A stretch of DNA of 13,434 nucleotides from CAG-390 sp964522215. Lineage in GTDB: Bacteria > Bacillota > Clostridia > Oscillospirales > CAG-272. The notes below the pieces were generated by a model that saw only the letters and a list, made by a program, of their open reading frames with translations, did no database searches and was not told where the DNA came from. The stretch covers positions 1 to 13,434 of the forward strand of contig CAZFVR010000035.1 in the NCBI GenBank assembly GCA_964522215.1. Direction: 5' to 3'. The stretch's first letter is position 1. Each line of letters starts with the position of its first letter. A program made the position numbers and the translations under genes. This document shows positions 7,091 through 13,434 of this stretch, in pieces.

Positions 7091-9886
7091 ATGTCTAAGG
7101 ATTATACCAGTACACTAAATCTTCCCTCAACCTCATTTGCAATGCGTGCAAACCTGCCGCAGCGCGAGCCTGAAATGCTTAAATATTGGGAAGGTATAGA
7201 TCTTTACTCTCTCATGCTTAAGAATAACGAGGGGCACAAGCAGTTCGTTTTGCATGATGGCCCTCCCTTCTCCAACAACAACATACACATGGGCACAGCT
7301 ATGAATAAGATCCTTAAGGATTTTATCGTCAAGTCAAAGTCCATGGAGGGCTTTTATGCACCGTATATTCCGGGTTGGGATAACCATGGTATGCCGATAG
7401 AAAGTGCTATCATTAAGAAAAACAAGCTCGACCGCAAAAAAATGTCTATCTCCGAGTTCCGCAGTGCATGCCATGAGTTTGCACAGCATTTTGTTGATGT
7501 TCAGCGCGATCAGTTTATAAGGCTTGGCATCAGCGGCGATTGGGAGCGTCCCTATACCACCATGGCTCCGGAATTTGAGGCGCGCGAGGTGCGCGTGTTC
7601 TGTGAGATGTTCAAAAAAGGCTACATCTACAAGGGTCTCAAGCCCGTGTACTGGTGCCCGCATGACGAAACCGCACTTGCCGAGGCGGAGATCGAATATA
7701 AGGACGATAAATGCACCTCTATATATGTTAAGTTCCGCGTGACGGATGATCGCGGTCTGCTGGCTCAGTCCTGCGATCTCTCCCACACATATTTTATCAT
7801 CTGGACCACCACAACATGGACGTTGCCCGGCAACCTTGCTATAGCTCTGCACCCGGACGACAAGTATGCTTTGATACACGCAGCAGACGGTAACTATTAT
7901 ATCACCGCCGAGGCACTGGCGGACAAGACCATGAAGGCCGGTGGCATCACCGAATATGAGATAGTTATGACCGCCCCAGGACATGATTTTGAGTTTATGA
8001 AGGCACAGCACCCGTTTCTTGATCGCGAATCGGTCGTCGTTAATGCCGATTACGTTACTATGGACAGTGGTACAGGCTGTGTTCACACGGCTCCCGGCTT
8101 TGGTGCGGATGACTTTAATACCTGCAAGAAATACAATATAGATATAATCGTTCCGGTAGATGACCGTGGTTACCAGACCGAGGAAGCCGGCAAGTTTGCA
8201 GGTATGTATTACGAAAAGTCGAACGAGGCGATCCTCGCCGATATGAAGGAAAGCGGCGCATTGTTTGCCGCCGAGGAAGTAGTTCACTCCTATCCTCACT
8301 GCTGGAGATGCAAGAATCCAATCATCTTCCGTGCAACACCGCAGTGGTTCTGCTCGGTAGAGGCATTTAAGGATGCTGCTGTAGCCGCTTGTGCCGATGT
8401 TAAATGGATGCCAGCATGGGGCGGCGAGCGTATGGTGCAGATGATACGCGAGCGCGCCGACTGGTGCATCTCACGTCAGCGCCATTGGGGTCTTCCCATC
8501 CCTGTTTTCTATTGCAGTGAATGCGGCCGCCCGATATGCAACGATGAGAGCATAGGACATGTATCCGATGTATTTGCAAAGCACGGCTCAAATGCATGGT
8601 TCGATCTTGAACCGGCACAGATCCTTGGCGATGATTTTGTTTGCCCGCACTGCGGCGGCCACCACTTCACCAAGGAGACCAACACTCTTGATGGTTGGTT
8701 TGATTCGGGTTCAACTCATTTTTCCGTTCTTGATGACAGTGATGAGCTGAAATGGCCGGCAGACCTTTACCTCGAGGGCGCGGATCAGTACCGCGGATGG
8801 TTCCAGTCTTCCCTGCTCACCGCTGTTGCGGCCAAGGGCGAGGGCGCTCCCTACAAGGCGGTGCTCACGCACGGTTGGGTCGTTGACGGTGAGGGTAAGC
8901 AGATGCACAAATCCCTCGGCAATGCCGTATCACCTGATGATGTTATAAAGAAATACGGCGCGGATCTTGTCCGCCTGTGGGTCGCATCAAGTGACTACAC
9001 CGTTGATGTTCGCGCATCCGATAATATCTTTAAACAGCTCTCCGAAGCTTACAGAAAGATACGTAACACCGCTCGCATCATAATGGCTAACCTTGGCGAT
9101 TTTGATCCTGATACAGACCTCCTGCCTGTTGATCGGCTGATGGAGATCGACCGCTGGGCGCTTTCTCGCCTCAATTCTCTGATCAAGACCGCAAGGGACG
9201 GCTACGACACCTACCAGTTCCACCTTGTATATCACGCCGTTAATAATTTCTGCACGATAGATATGTCCAAGCTCTATATCGATATCACCAAGGATCGTGT
9301 TTATGTTGAAAAGAGCGACTCCGCGGCAAGAAGATCGGCACAGAGTGCGATGTACAGAATAATCAACGCGCTTGATCGTATCATAGCTCCTATGCTGTCC
9401 TTTACAGCAGAGGAGATCTGGCAGGCGATGCCCCACTCCGCCGCCGATAACAAGACCAGCGTTTTCCTTAACGGTCTTCCCAAAGTAAATGCCGAATACG
9501 AGTTTGATGGTGCGGATAAATGGGAAGCACTCTTTGAACTGCGCGACGATATCATGAAAGCGCTTGAGCTTGCCCGCGCCGAAAAACGCATAGGCAAGTC
9601 TCTTGATGCCAAAGTTACGATATATACCGAACAACCGGAATTCTTGGCGCTCCTTGATAAATTCACCGAGGCTGAGTTGGCTACTGTGTTCATCACAAGC
9701 GGAGCGCACGTTGTAAAAGCTGCCGGACCGGATAATGCCCATCGTCCGGAGGACGGCAAGATGCTTTGGGTACTTGTTGAAGCTGCTGACGGAGATAAGT
9801 GCGACCGTTGCTGGTGCTACTCCACTCACGGTGAACATACTGAGGATGGCTTTATCTGCGACCGTTGCCGTGCTATCGTAGGCTGA
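7091..9886 (+). CDS. ileS: Isoleucyl-tRNA synthetase
   Basis: This class I synthetase charges tRNA-Ile and hydrolyses mischarged Val-tRNA. At 931 residues it has the full bacterial length. Seen in order: the HIGH-type motif as HMGT (66-69) in PPFSNNNIHMGTAMNK, PGWDNHGMPIE, the VYWCP...TALAEAEIEY block, the CP1 editing domain with TTTTWTLPGNLAIALHPD and TGCVHTAPGFGADDF, the WCISRQRHWGLPIPVFYC block with following CxxC pairs, GADQYRGWFQSSLL, the KMSKS loop as MHKS (605-608) in GKQMHKSLGN, the tRNA-binding helical domain, and a C-terminal zinc finger (CDRCWCY...CDRC). It is complete and should be active. The 41-base upstream gap is too short for a T-box, so isoleucine control, if any, must act further upstream. 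An AAGGA site lies about ten bases before ATG. Confidence 0.98.
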   Translation: MSKDYTSTLNLPSTSFAMRANLPQREPEMLKYWEGIDLYSLMLKNNEGHKQFVLHDGPPFSNNNIHMGTAMNKILKDFIVKSKSMEGFYAPYIPGWDNHGMPIESAIIKKNKLDRKKMSISEFRSACHEFAQHFVDVQRDQFIRLGISGDWERPYTTMAPEFEAREVRVFCEMFKKGYIYKGLKPVYWCPHDETALAEAEIEYKDDKCTSIYVKFRVTDDRGLLAQSCDLSHTYFIIWTTTTWTLPGNLAIALHPDDKYALIHAADGNYYITAEALADKTMKAGGITEYEIVMTAPGHDFEFMKAQHPFLDRESVVVNADYVTMDSGTGCVHTAPGFGADDFNTCKKYNIDIIVPVDDRGYQTEEAGKFAGMYYEKSNEAILADMKESGALFAAEEVVHSYPHCWRCKNPIIFRATPQWFCSVEAFKDAAVAACADVKWMPAWGGERMVQMIRERADWCISRQRHWGLPIPVFYCSECGRPICNDESIGHVSDVFAKHGSNAWFDLEPAQILGDDFVCPHCGGHHFTKETNTLDGWFDSGSTHFSVLDDSDELKWPADLYLEGADQYRGWFQSSLLTAVAAKGEGAPYKAVLTHGWVVDGEGKQMHKSLGNAVSPDDVIKKYGADLVRLWVASSDYTVDVRASDNIFKQLSEAYRKIRNTARIIMANLGDFDPDTDLLPVDRLMEIDRWALSRLNSLIKTARDGYDTYQFHLVYHAVNNFCTIDMSKLYIDITKDRVYVEKSDSAARRSAQSAMYRIINALDRIIAPMLSFTAEEIWQAMPHSAADNKTSVFLNGLPKVNAEYEFDGADKWEALFELRDDIMKALELARAEKRIGKSLDAKVTIYTEQPEFLALLDKFTEAELATVFITSGAHVVKAAGPDNAHRPEDGKMLWVLVEAADGDKCDRCWCYSTHGEHTEDGFICDRCRAIVG

Positions 9887-9934
9887 ATGGCTCTTCAGCA
9901 TCACAAAATTTAATTTATTAATATTTATGATCAT

Positions 9935-9977
9935 GCGGCTTGGCGGCTACCGCCGCCGAGCCGCAACATTGTTATTT
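9935..9977 (+). terminator. Long GC hairpin between ileS and lspA, possible intrinsic terminator
   Basis: Positions 9935-9946 and 9953-9964 pair over 12 base pairs (one G-U) around the six-base loop CTACCG. The stem is followed by AACATTGTTATTT, a T-rich but interrupted tail, so termination may be partial. The hairpin begins 48 bases after the ileS stop. It overlaps a possible TTG start of lspA at 9940, which argues that lspA starts downstream of it. Partial readthrough here would lower lspA, rluD and HAD transcripts relative to ileS. Confidence 0.6.
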
Positions 9978-9981
9978 GAAA

Positions 9982-10629
9982 ATGCTTATTTGGTTTATTT
10001 GCGTTATCGCGCTCGTTTTTTTAGATCAGTTTTCAAAATGGCTGGCGGTAATTTTTCTTGAGGGCGGAGAGCCGTTTTATCTGATAGATGGCTTTTTGCG
10101 TTTTTCTTATGTGCAAAATCGCGGCGCGGCTTTTGGTATGCTATCGGACAACCGGTGGGTGTTTTTGGTACTGTCCACTCTGGCCATTGTTTGCCTTGTA
10201 GCCTTTATGCTTATATCAAAACCCCAAAGTAAGCTTGAGCGAGTTGGGCTTGCACTGATACTCGCCGGTGGCATTGGCAACATGATAGACCGCGTAATGC
10301 TTGGATATGTTGTCGATTTTATTGATTTTTACGGTATTTGGAGCTATGTATTCAACATTGCCGACTCCTGCATCTGTATAGGTGTTGGGCTGATCATACT
10401 GTATGTGATACTGTTGAGCATAGAAGAATACAAAATGAGCAAGACAACCTCGGATGATAACATACCCGCCGACACCATCGACGATCAGGCGAGCGAGACT
10501 GTAAAGGCGTCCGGCGAGTTGAGCGGCGGTGAGCATACCGCGTGCCACGCCCCGAAGTATGCAAAAACAGATGCGGATGAAATCGGAGAGACCGCAACAT
10601 CCGGCAACGATACTAACGACAAAAATTAA
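9982..10629 (+). CDS. lspA: Lipoprotein signal peptidase (signal peptidase II) with polar C-terminal tail
   Basis: LspA is the inner-membrane aspartyl protease that cuts the signal peptide of diacylglyceryl-modified prolipoproteins. From ATG 9982 it has 215 residues. The family core is complete: helix one with LDQFSKWL (14-21), YVQNRGAAFG (43-52), a second helix (about 58-78), GGIGNMIDR with catalytic D103, VVDFIDFY, and FNIADSCICIG with catalytic D128, then the last helix to about 146. After it comes a 65-residue polar, acidic tail, about a third of the protein, that normal LspA proteins of 150-170 residues lack. An in-frame TTG at 9940 would add 14 residues but lies inside a strong hairpin, and TTG 9976 is also possible. 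No Shine-Dalgarno site is seen at any of them. The gene is followed 17 bases later by the pseudouridine synthase gene, a common pairing. Confidence 0.94.
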   Translation: MLIWFICVIALVFLDQFSKWLAVIFLEGGEPFYLIDGFLRFSYVQNRGAAFGMLSDNRWVFLVLSTLAIVCLVAFMLISKPQSKLERVGLALILAGGIGNMIDRVMLGYVVDFIDFYGIWSYVFNIADSCICIGVGLIILYVILLSIEEYKMSKTTSDDNIPADTIDDQASETVKASGELSGGEHTACHAPKYAKTDADEIGETATSGNDTNDKN

Positions 10630-10646
10630 AAGAGGAAAACTGCGCT

Positions 10647-11702
10647 ATGAGCGATAACAACTATCAAAGCGATCAACACCTGCTTTTTTATGTTTTGGGT
10701 ACTGACTCGGGCGCAAGACTTGACGCATATTTAGCGGAGGCTTCACCTGTCGAAGCCTCCGATGTTTTTTTTAACGGCGAGGGGTATATCGCAAGCCGCT
10801 CTGCCGCCGCCAAGCTGTGCGATGAGGGACGAGTACTTGTAAACGGCCGCGCGGAACCCAAAAAATACAAAATTAAAGCCGGGGATGAGATCACTATCTC
10901 GCTCCCTGCTCCTCGACCAACGGATGCCTCTCCCGAGCCTATTCCGCTTGATATCATCTATGAGGATGGCGATCTAATCGTTATCAACAAGCCGTCCGGT
11001 ATGGTGGTGCATCCCGCGCCCGGCAACTACAGTGGAACACTTGTCAACGCCCTGCTCTATCATTGCGGCGATAGTCTTTCGGGCATTGGCGGCATGATCC
11101 GCCCGGGAATCGTCCATAGGATCGATAAGGATACCTCCGGACTTTTGGTGGTTGCCAAAAACGATCTTGCGCACAGTGCACTGGCGGAGGCTATAAAGCG
11201 ACATGATGTTAGGCGCACATACATTGCCCTGCTTTGCGGCACTCCGAGCGAAGCCTTGGGAACTGTTGACCGTCCTATCGGCCGACATCCTATAGACAGA
11301 AAAAGAATGGCTGTGATCGATAACACCGATCTGCCGTCAAGACCTGCCATAACACATTGGCGTATCTGCGAATACTACCGCGGCTCGTCGATGGTGGTTT
11401 GCAGGCTCGAGACAGGCAGAACTCACCAGATTCGCGTACACATGAGCTATCTCGGGCATCCGATACTCGGCGATCCTGTATACGGCGGTGAAACAGGCGA
11501 AGCTTTTGAGTCAAATCGCAAGCTGATAAGCGGGCAGTGCTTGCACGCAGCAAGACTTGAGTTTGTACATCCGCGCACCGGCGAGCCTATGTCCTTTACC
11601 GCACCCTGCCCCCAAAATATGGCGGAGCTGATAGCAAAGCTCAGAGTGAGCGCTGACTACAGCACACCATATACAGAGATCAACGAATACACAAAAAACT
11701 AA
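10647..11702 (+). CDS. RluA/RluD-family pseudouridine synthase
   Basis: This enzyme isomerises uridine to pseudouridine in RNA, by family most likely in 23S rRNA; the exact site cannot be read from sequence. The 351-residue protein has an S4 RNA-binding domain (about 22-85, RLDAYLAEAS...SRSAAAKL...GRVLVNG) and the catalytic domain with DLIVINKPSGMVVHPAPG (109-126), HRIDKDTSGLL with catalytic D160, the KRHDVRRTYIAL helix, RTHQIRVHM (258-266) and GDPVYGG (275-281). The S4 domain has about ten extra residues before SRS. The AGAGGA site at 10631-10636 is ten bases before ATG. It corresponds in position to B. subtilis ylyB, next to lspA, and is probably cotranscribed with it. Confidence 0.95.
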   Translation: MSDNNYQSDQHLLFYVLGTDSGARLDAYLAEASPVEASDVFFNGEGYIASRSAAAKLCDEGRVLVNGRAEPKKYKIKAGDEITISLPAPRPTDASPEPIPLDIIYEDGDLIVINKPSGMVVHPAPGNYSGTLVNALLYHCGDSLSGIGGMIRPGIVHRIDKDTSGLLVVAKNDLAHSALAEAIKRHDVRRTYIALLCGTPSEALGTVDRPIGRHPIDRKRMAVIDNTDLPSRPAITHWRICEYYRGSSMVVCRLETGRTHQIRVHMSYLGHPILGDPVYGGETGEAFESNRKLISGQCLHAARLEFVHPRTGEPMSFTAPCPQNMAELIAKLRVSADYSTPYTEINEYTKN

Positions 11703-11736
11703 AATCAATTCAAAACAGAAAACTGCGGGTTTAAAA

Positions 11737-12573
11737 ATGAAAGATCTATCAAACATTTTAATTCTTACCGATCTTGATGGCACTTTTTTCGGTCGCAGAT
11801 CAAGAATAATACAAAGAAATCTTGACGCCATCGCACGTTTCAGAGCCGAGGGCGGTGCATTTTCGATAGCAACCGGCAGAATGCATTTAAGTCTTGAACA
11901 CCATATTCCCATGGTGCGCGAACTTGTTAATGCACCGGTCATCGTTTGCAACGGAACATATCTTTACGATTATGAACGTTCCGCGTCTCTTTGCGAAAAC
12001 TTTTTGGATAAGGCTATGACCAGCTACGCTATAGATTTTATGTATAAGACACTCCCCAGTGTCAGCATTCGTCTGTCGGCGCCCGAAGGGTACATTACCT
12101 GTCCTCCTGTTTCTGAGCTTATGGAGCGAGATATGCTGACCTGTCCACCGGAGAAGCGTTTGATACTTCCCAAAGATGAGTGGATGAACTATAACTGGTA
12201 TAAGGTCGTCATTCGCGATACGCCAGAGAATCTTATAGAGCTTCGCGACAAGCTTCACGCGGAGATGGGCGAGGTGTTTGAGGACAGTATGTCAGGACCG
12301 ACTTTTTTTGAGTTGCAGAAAAAGGGGTACACCAAGGCAACGATGATACCGCAGGTCACACGTATTTGTCGCGAGCGCGGCAGACCGGAGAGGATAAAGG
12401 TATATGCCGTTGGTGACTATGATAACGATATTGATATGCTAAAGACGGCCGACGTGGGTGTTTGCCCATCAAACGCTATTGATGCCGTAAAGGATATAGC
12501 TGATCTTTGTCTTTGTTCGAATGAGGATGGGGTTATTGCCGATCTTATTGAATATATCGAGGCTCATGATTGA
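11737..12573 (+). CDS. Cof-type HAD-superfamily hydrolase
   Basis: This is a 278-residue cytoplasmic phosphatase of the HAD IIB (Cof) group, of the normal length. Seen: motif I DLDGT (12-16) with nucleophile D12 and acid/base D14, motif II SIATGR (43-48), the large alpha/beta cap (about 80-190), motif III lysine in KKGYTKATM (195-203), and motif IV GDYDNDIDM (226-234). Substrates of this group are sugar phosphates, nucleotides or cofactor phosphates, and this one cannot be assigned. It starts 34 bases after the pseudouridine synthase stop and has no clear Shine-Dalgarno site. A terminator follows 18 bases after its stop, so it is the last gene of the series. Confidence 0.93.
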   Translation: MKDLSNILILTDLDGTFFGRRSRIIQRNLDAIARFRAEGGAFSIATGRMHLSLEHHIPMVRELVNAPVIVCNGTYLYDYERSASLCENFLDKAMTSYAIDFMYKTLPSVSIRLSAPEGYITCPPVSELMERDMLTCPPEKRLILPKDEWMNYNWYKVVIRDTPENLIELRDKLHAEMGEVFEDSMSGPTFFELQKKGYTKATMIPQVTRICRERGRPERIKVYAVGDYDNDIDMLKTADVGVCPSNAIDAVKDIADLCLCSNEDGVIADLIEYIEAHD

Positions 12574-12590
12574 CGTATAACAAAAAATTG

Positions 12591-12634
12591 GCGGTATAAA
12601 AGCTCGCACGGAGCTTTTATACCGCTTTTTTATT
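12591..12634 (+). terminator. Strong intrinsic terminator, probably working in both directions
   Basis: A perfect 15-base-pair stem (12591-12605 with 12611-12625) encloses the five-base loop GCACG and is followed by TTTTTTATTT. It ends the plus-strand series after the HAD gene. On the minus strand the same stem is followed by CAATTTTTTG, so it can also end the opposing CotJC-like transcript. Confidence 0.95.
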
Positions 12635-12687
12635 TGTCCGTAGAATATCTCCCGGTCAGGGTCAACGTAAGCAAAAAGCCAAACCGA

Positions 12688-13206
12688 TCACTGCCGACGA
12701 GCCTTGAATACTCCTCCTGTATCAAAGGACGGATTAAAAGCGTAAAAGTTTTTGCTGTCAAGCGAATCCTGGACCGTGCGCAGTGCATCGCCGAAACGTT
12801 GATAATGGACTATCTCTCGCTCACGCAAGAAACGAATGGGATCAAGTACATCCGGATCATCTGTAAGCCGCAAAATATTATCGTATGTGACTCTGGCCTT
12901 TTGCTCGGCGCTCAGATCCTCATTAAGATCGGCGATTGGATCTCCTTTAACTCCGATATATTTCATGTCATTCGGCACGCCTGCGGCTGATGCAGGATAT
13001 ATACCGGTCGTATGATCAACAAAATACGCCGCATACGGGCTTGAAAGTATCTCCTCCGGGCTTAGGTTGCGCGATAACTGATAAACTATTGCCGCTACCA
13101 TCTCAATGTGCCCCAGTTCCTCTGTGCCCGGAGAAGCATCGGAAATGTTCCACAAGGAAAAATCAGCTGAAAATGCTGCGTTTAGCGGCTTTTTAGTACA
13201 TAGCAT
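12688..13206 (-). pseudogene. cotJC: CotJC-type manganese catalase fragment lacking its N-terminus
   Basis: CotJC is a spore-coat protein of the manganese catalase family. From residue 27 this 172-residue frame matches clostridial CotJC closely as I know it: GTEELGHIEMVAAIVYQLSRN, YFVDHTTGIYPASAAGVP, KGDPIADLNEDLSAEQKARVTYDNI, FLREREIVHYQRFG, and DSLDSKNFYAFNP near the end. The C-terminus is intact. Metal ligands E30, H33, E101 and H134 remain, but the first 50-60 residues, including the first ligand glutamate in the usual ELAAxLRYLxQR helix, are missing and replaced by an unrelated 26-residue lead. An AGAGG (minus strand, 13216-13212) precedes the ATG by five bases, so a short product is possible. 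Without the first ligand it should not form the normal dimanganese site. Translation of the surviving part shows no internal stop. Confidence 0.8.
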
Positions 13207-13434
13207 AACAACCTCTGATAAGGTGCTAAGATACGGAAAATTTAATCAAATTGAGTATTCCGAGCATCCTACCGTAGTACAGCGTGGCGATGAACGTACC
13301 ATTAACATCTATGCCGCTGTTCAAGATGTTGCATAGGACAAGCCTGCCACACATTCGCAATCGGAGCTTTCATATTATATATGATAAGATATATAATCTC
13401 CTGTTACAAGAGAATATAGAGCTAAATACTAATT
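13207..13434. other. Right-edge region without an intact gene
   Basis: No complete gene is seen in these 228 bases. On the minus strand, CAGGAG near 13396-13401 is a good ribosome-binding sequence, but no ATG, GTG or TTG lies at a suitable distance; the ATG at 13373 is about 20 bases further. AT-rich sequence at 13371-13395 includes TATAAT on the minus strand directly before that ATG. Apart from the possible cotJA scraps I see nothing else here. Confidence 0.5.
13226..13373 (-). pseudogene. Possible decayed cotJA remnant
   Basis: On the minus strand a 23-residue frame (ATG at 13373, stop at 13302) contains ANVWQACPMQHLEQ. Another frame reads NGTFIATLYYGRMLG from about 13303 to a stop at 13226. 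CotJA proteins commonly carry a YVPxQ motif followed by GTxFPxLxxPF, so the two pieces could be a frameshifted cotJA in its expected place ahead of cotJC. The likeness is weak and short; noncoding sequence is the alternative. Confidence 0.25.

Noticed and set aside
7334..8299. Minus-strand frame of 321 codons inside ileS
   Set aside because: It lies wholly opposite a complete isoleucyl-tRNA synthetase and its translation shows no recognisable motif.
8987..9934. Minus-strand frame of 315 codons over the end of ileS
   Set aside because: It is antisense to the conserved tRNA-binding and zinc-finger region of IleRS and shows no family signature.
12634..12990. Plus-strand frame of 118 codons at the right side
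   Set aside because: It begins in the terminator T-tract and is the shadow of the CotJC-like minus-strand frame.
13106..13336. Plus-strand frame of 76 codons
   Set aside because: It has no ribosome binding site or recognisable motif and overlaps the CotJC fragment antisense.

Overview
The window looks like a chromosomal segment of a low- to mid-GC Firmicute, most likely an anaerobic member of Clostridia from a spore-forming lineage. Three things point there. Most starts have AGGAGG-type Shine-Dalgarno sites. The gene order yggS/ylmE - sepF/ylmF - yggT/ylmG - coiled-coil gene - ileS - lspA - rluD-type follows the ylm-divIVA-ileS-lspA-ylyB neighbourhood known from Gram-positive bacteria. A fragment of a CotJC-type spore-coat manganese catalase lies at the right edge. 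This taxonomic placement is inference from gene order and motifs.

Left edge (1-343): the 5' half of a serine tRNA (anticodon CGA) runs off the window on the minus strand behind a near-consensus promoter. A second near-consensus promoter points the other way and fires the long plus-strand gene series.

Main block (344-12573): eleven genes, all on the plus strand, with gaps from 14 to 152 bases. In order they are an unrecognised 346-residue protein; MiaA (tRNA A37 isopentenylation); a HlyD-like single-pass membrane adaptor; the PLP-binding protein YggS; the FtsZ partner SepF; the membrane protein YggT; a coiled-coil plus disordered protein in the place normally held by DivIVA; isoleucyl-tRNA synthetase; lipoprotein signal peptidase with a long polar tail; an RluA/RluD-type pseudouridine synthase; and a Cof-type HAD phosphatase. 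Together they cover tRNA and rRNA modification, isoleucine charging, lipoprotein maturation and septum assembly. ylmH, which often sits between ylmG and divIVA, has no room here. A very strong intrinsic terminator at 12591-12634 closes the series and probably serves the opposing minus-strand gene too.

Right edge (12688-13434): a minus-strand reading frame matches the C-terminal two thirds of CotJC but lacks the N-terminal part carrying the first manganese ligand. Upstream of it are scraps that could be a decayed cotJA, and no cotJB. This is most simply a decaying spore-coat operon.

No CRISPR array, insertion sequence, phage gene or obvious defence system was seen. The least ordinary items are the unknown first gene, the HlyD-like adaptor without a transporter, the divergent DivIVA-slot protein, the tailed LspA and the broken cotJ locus.
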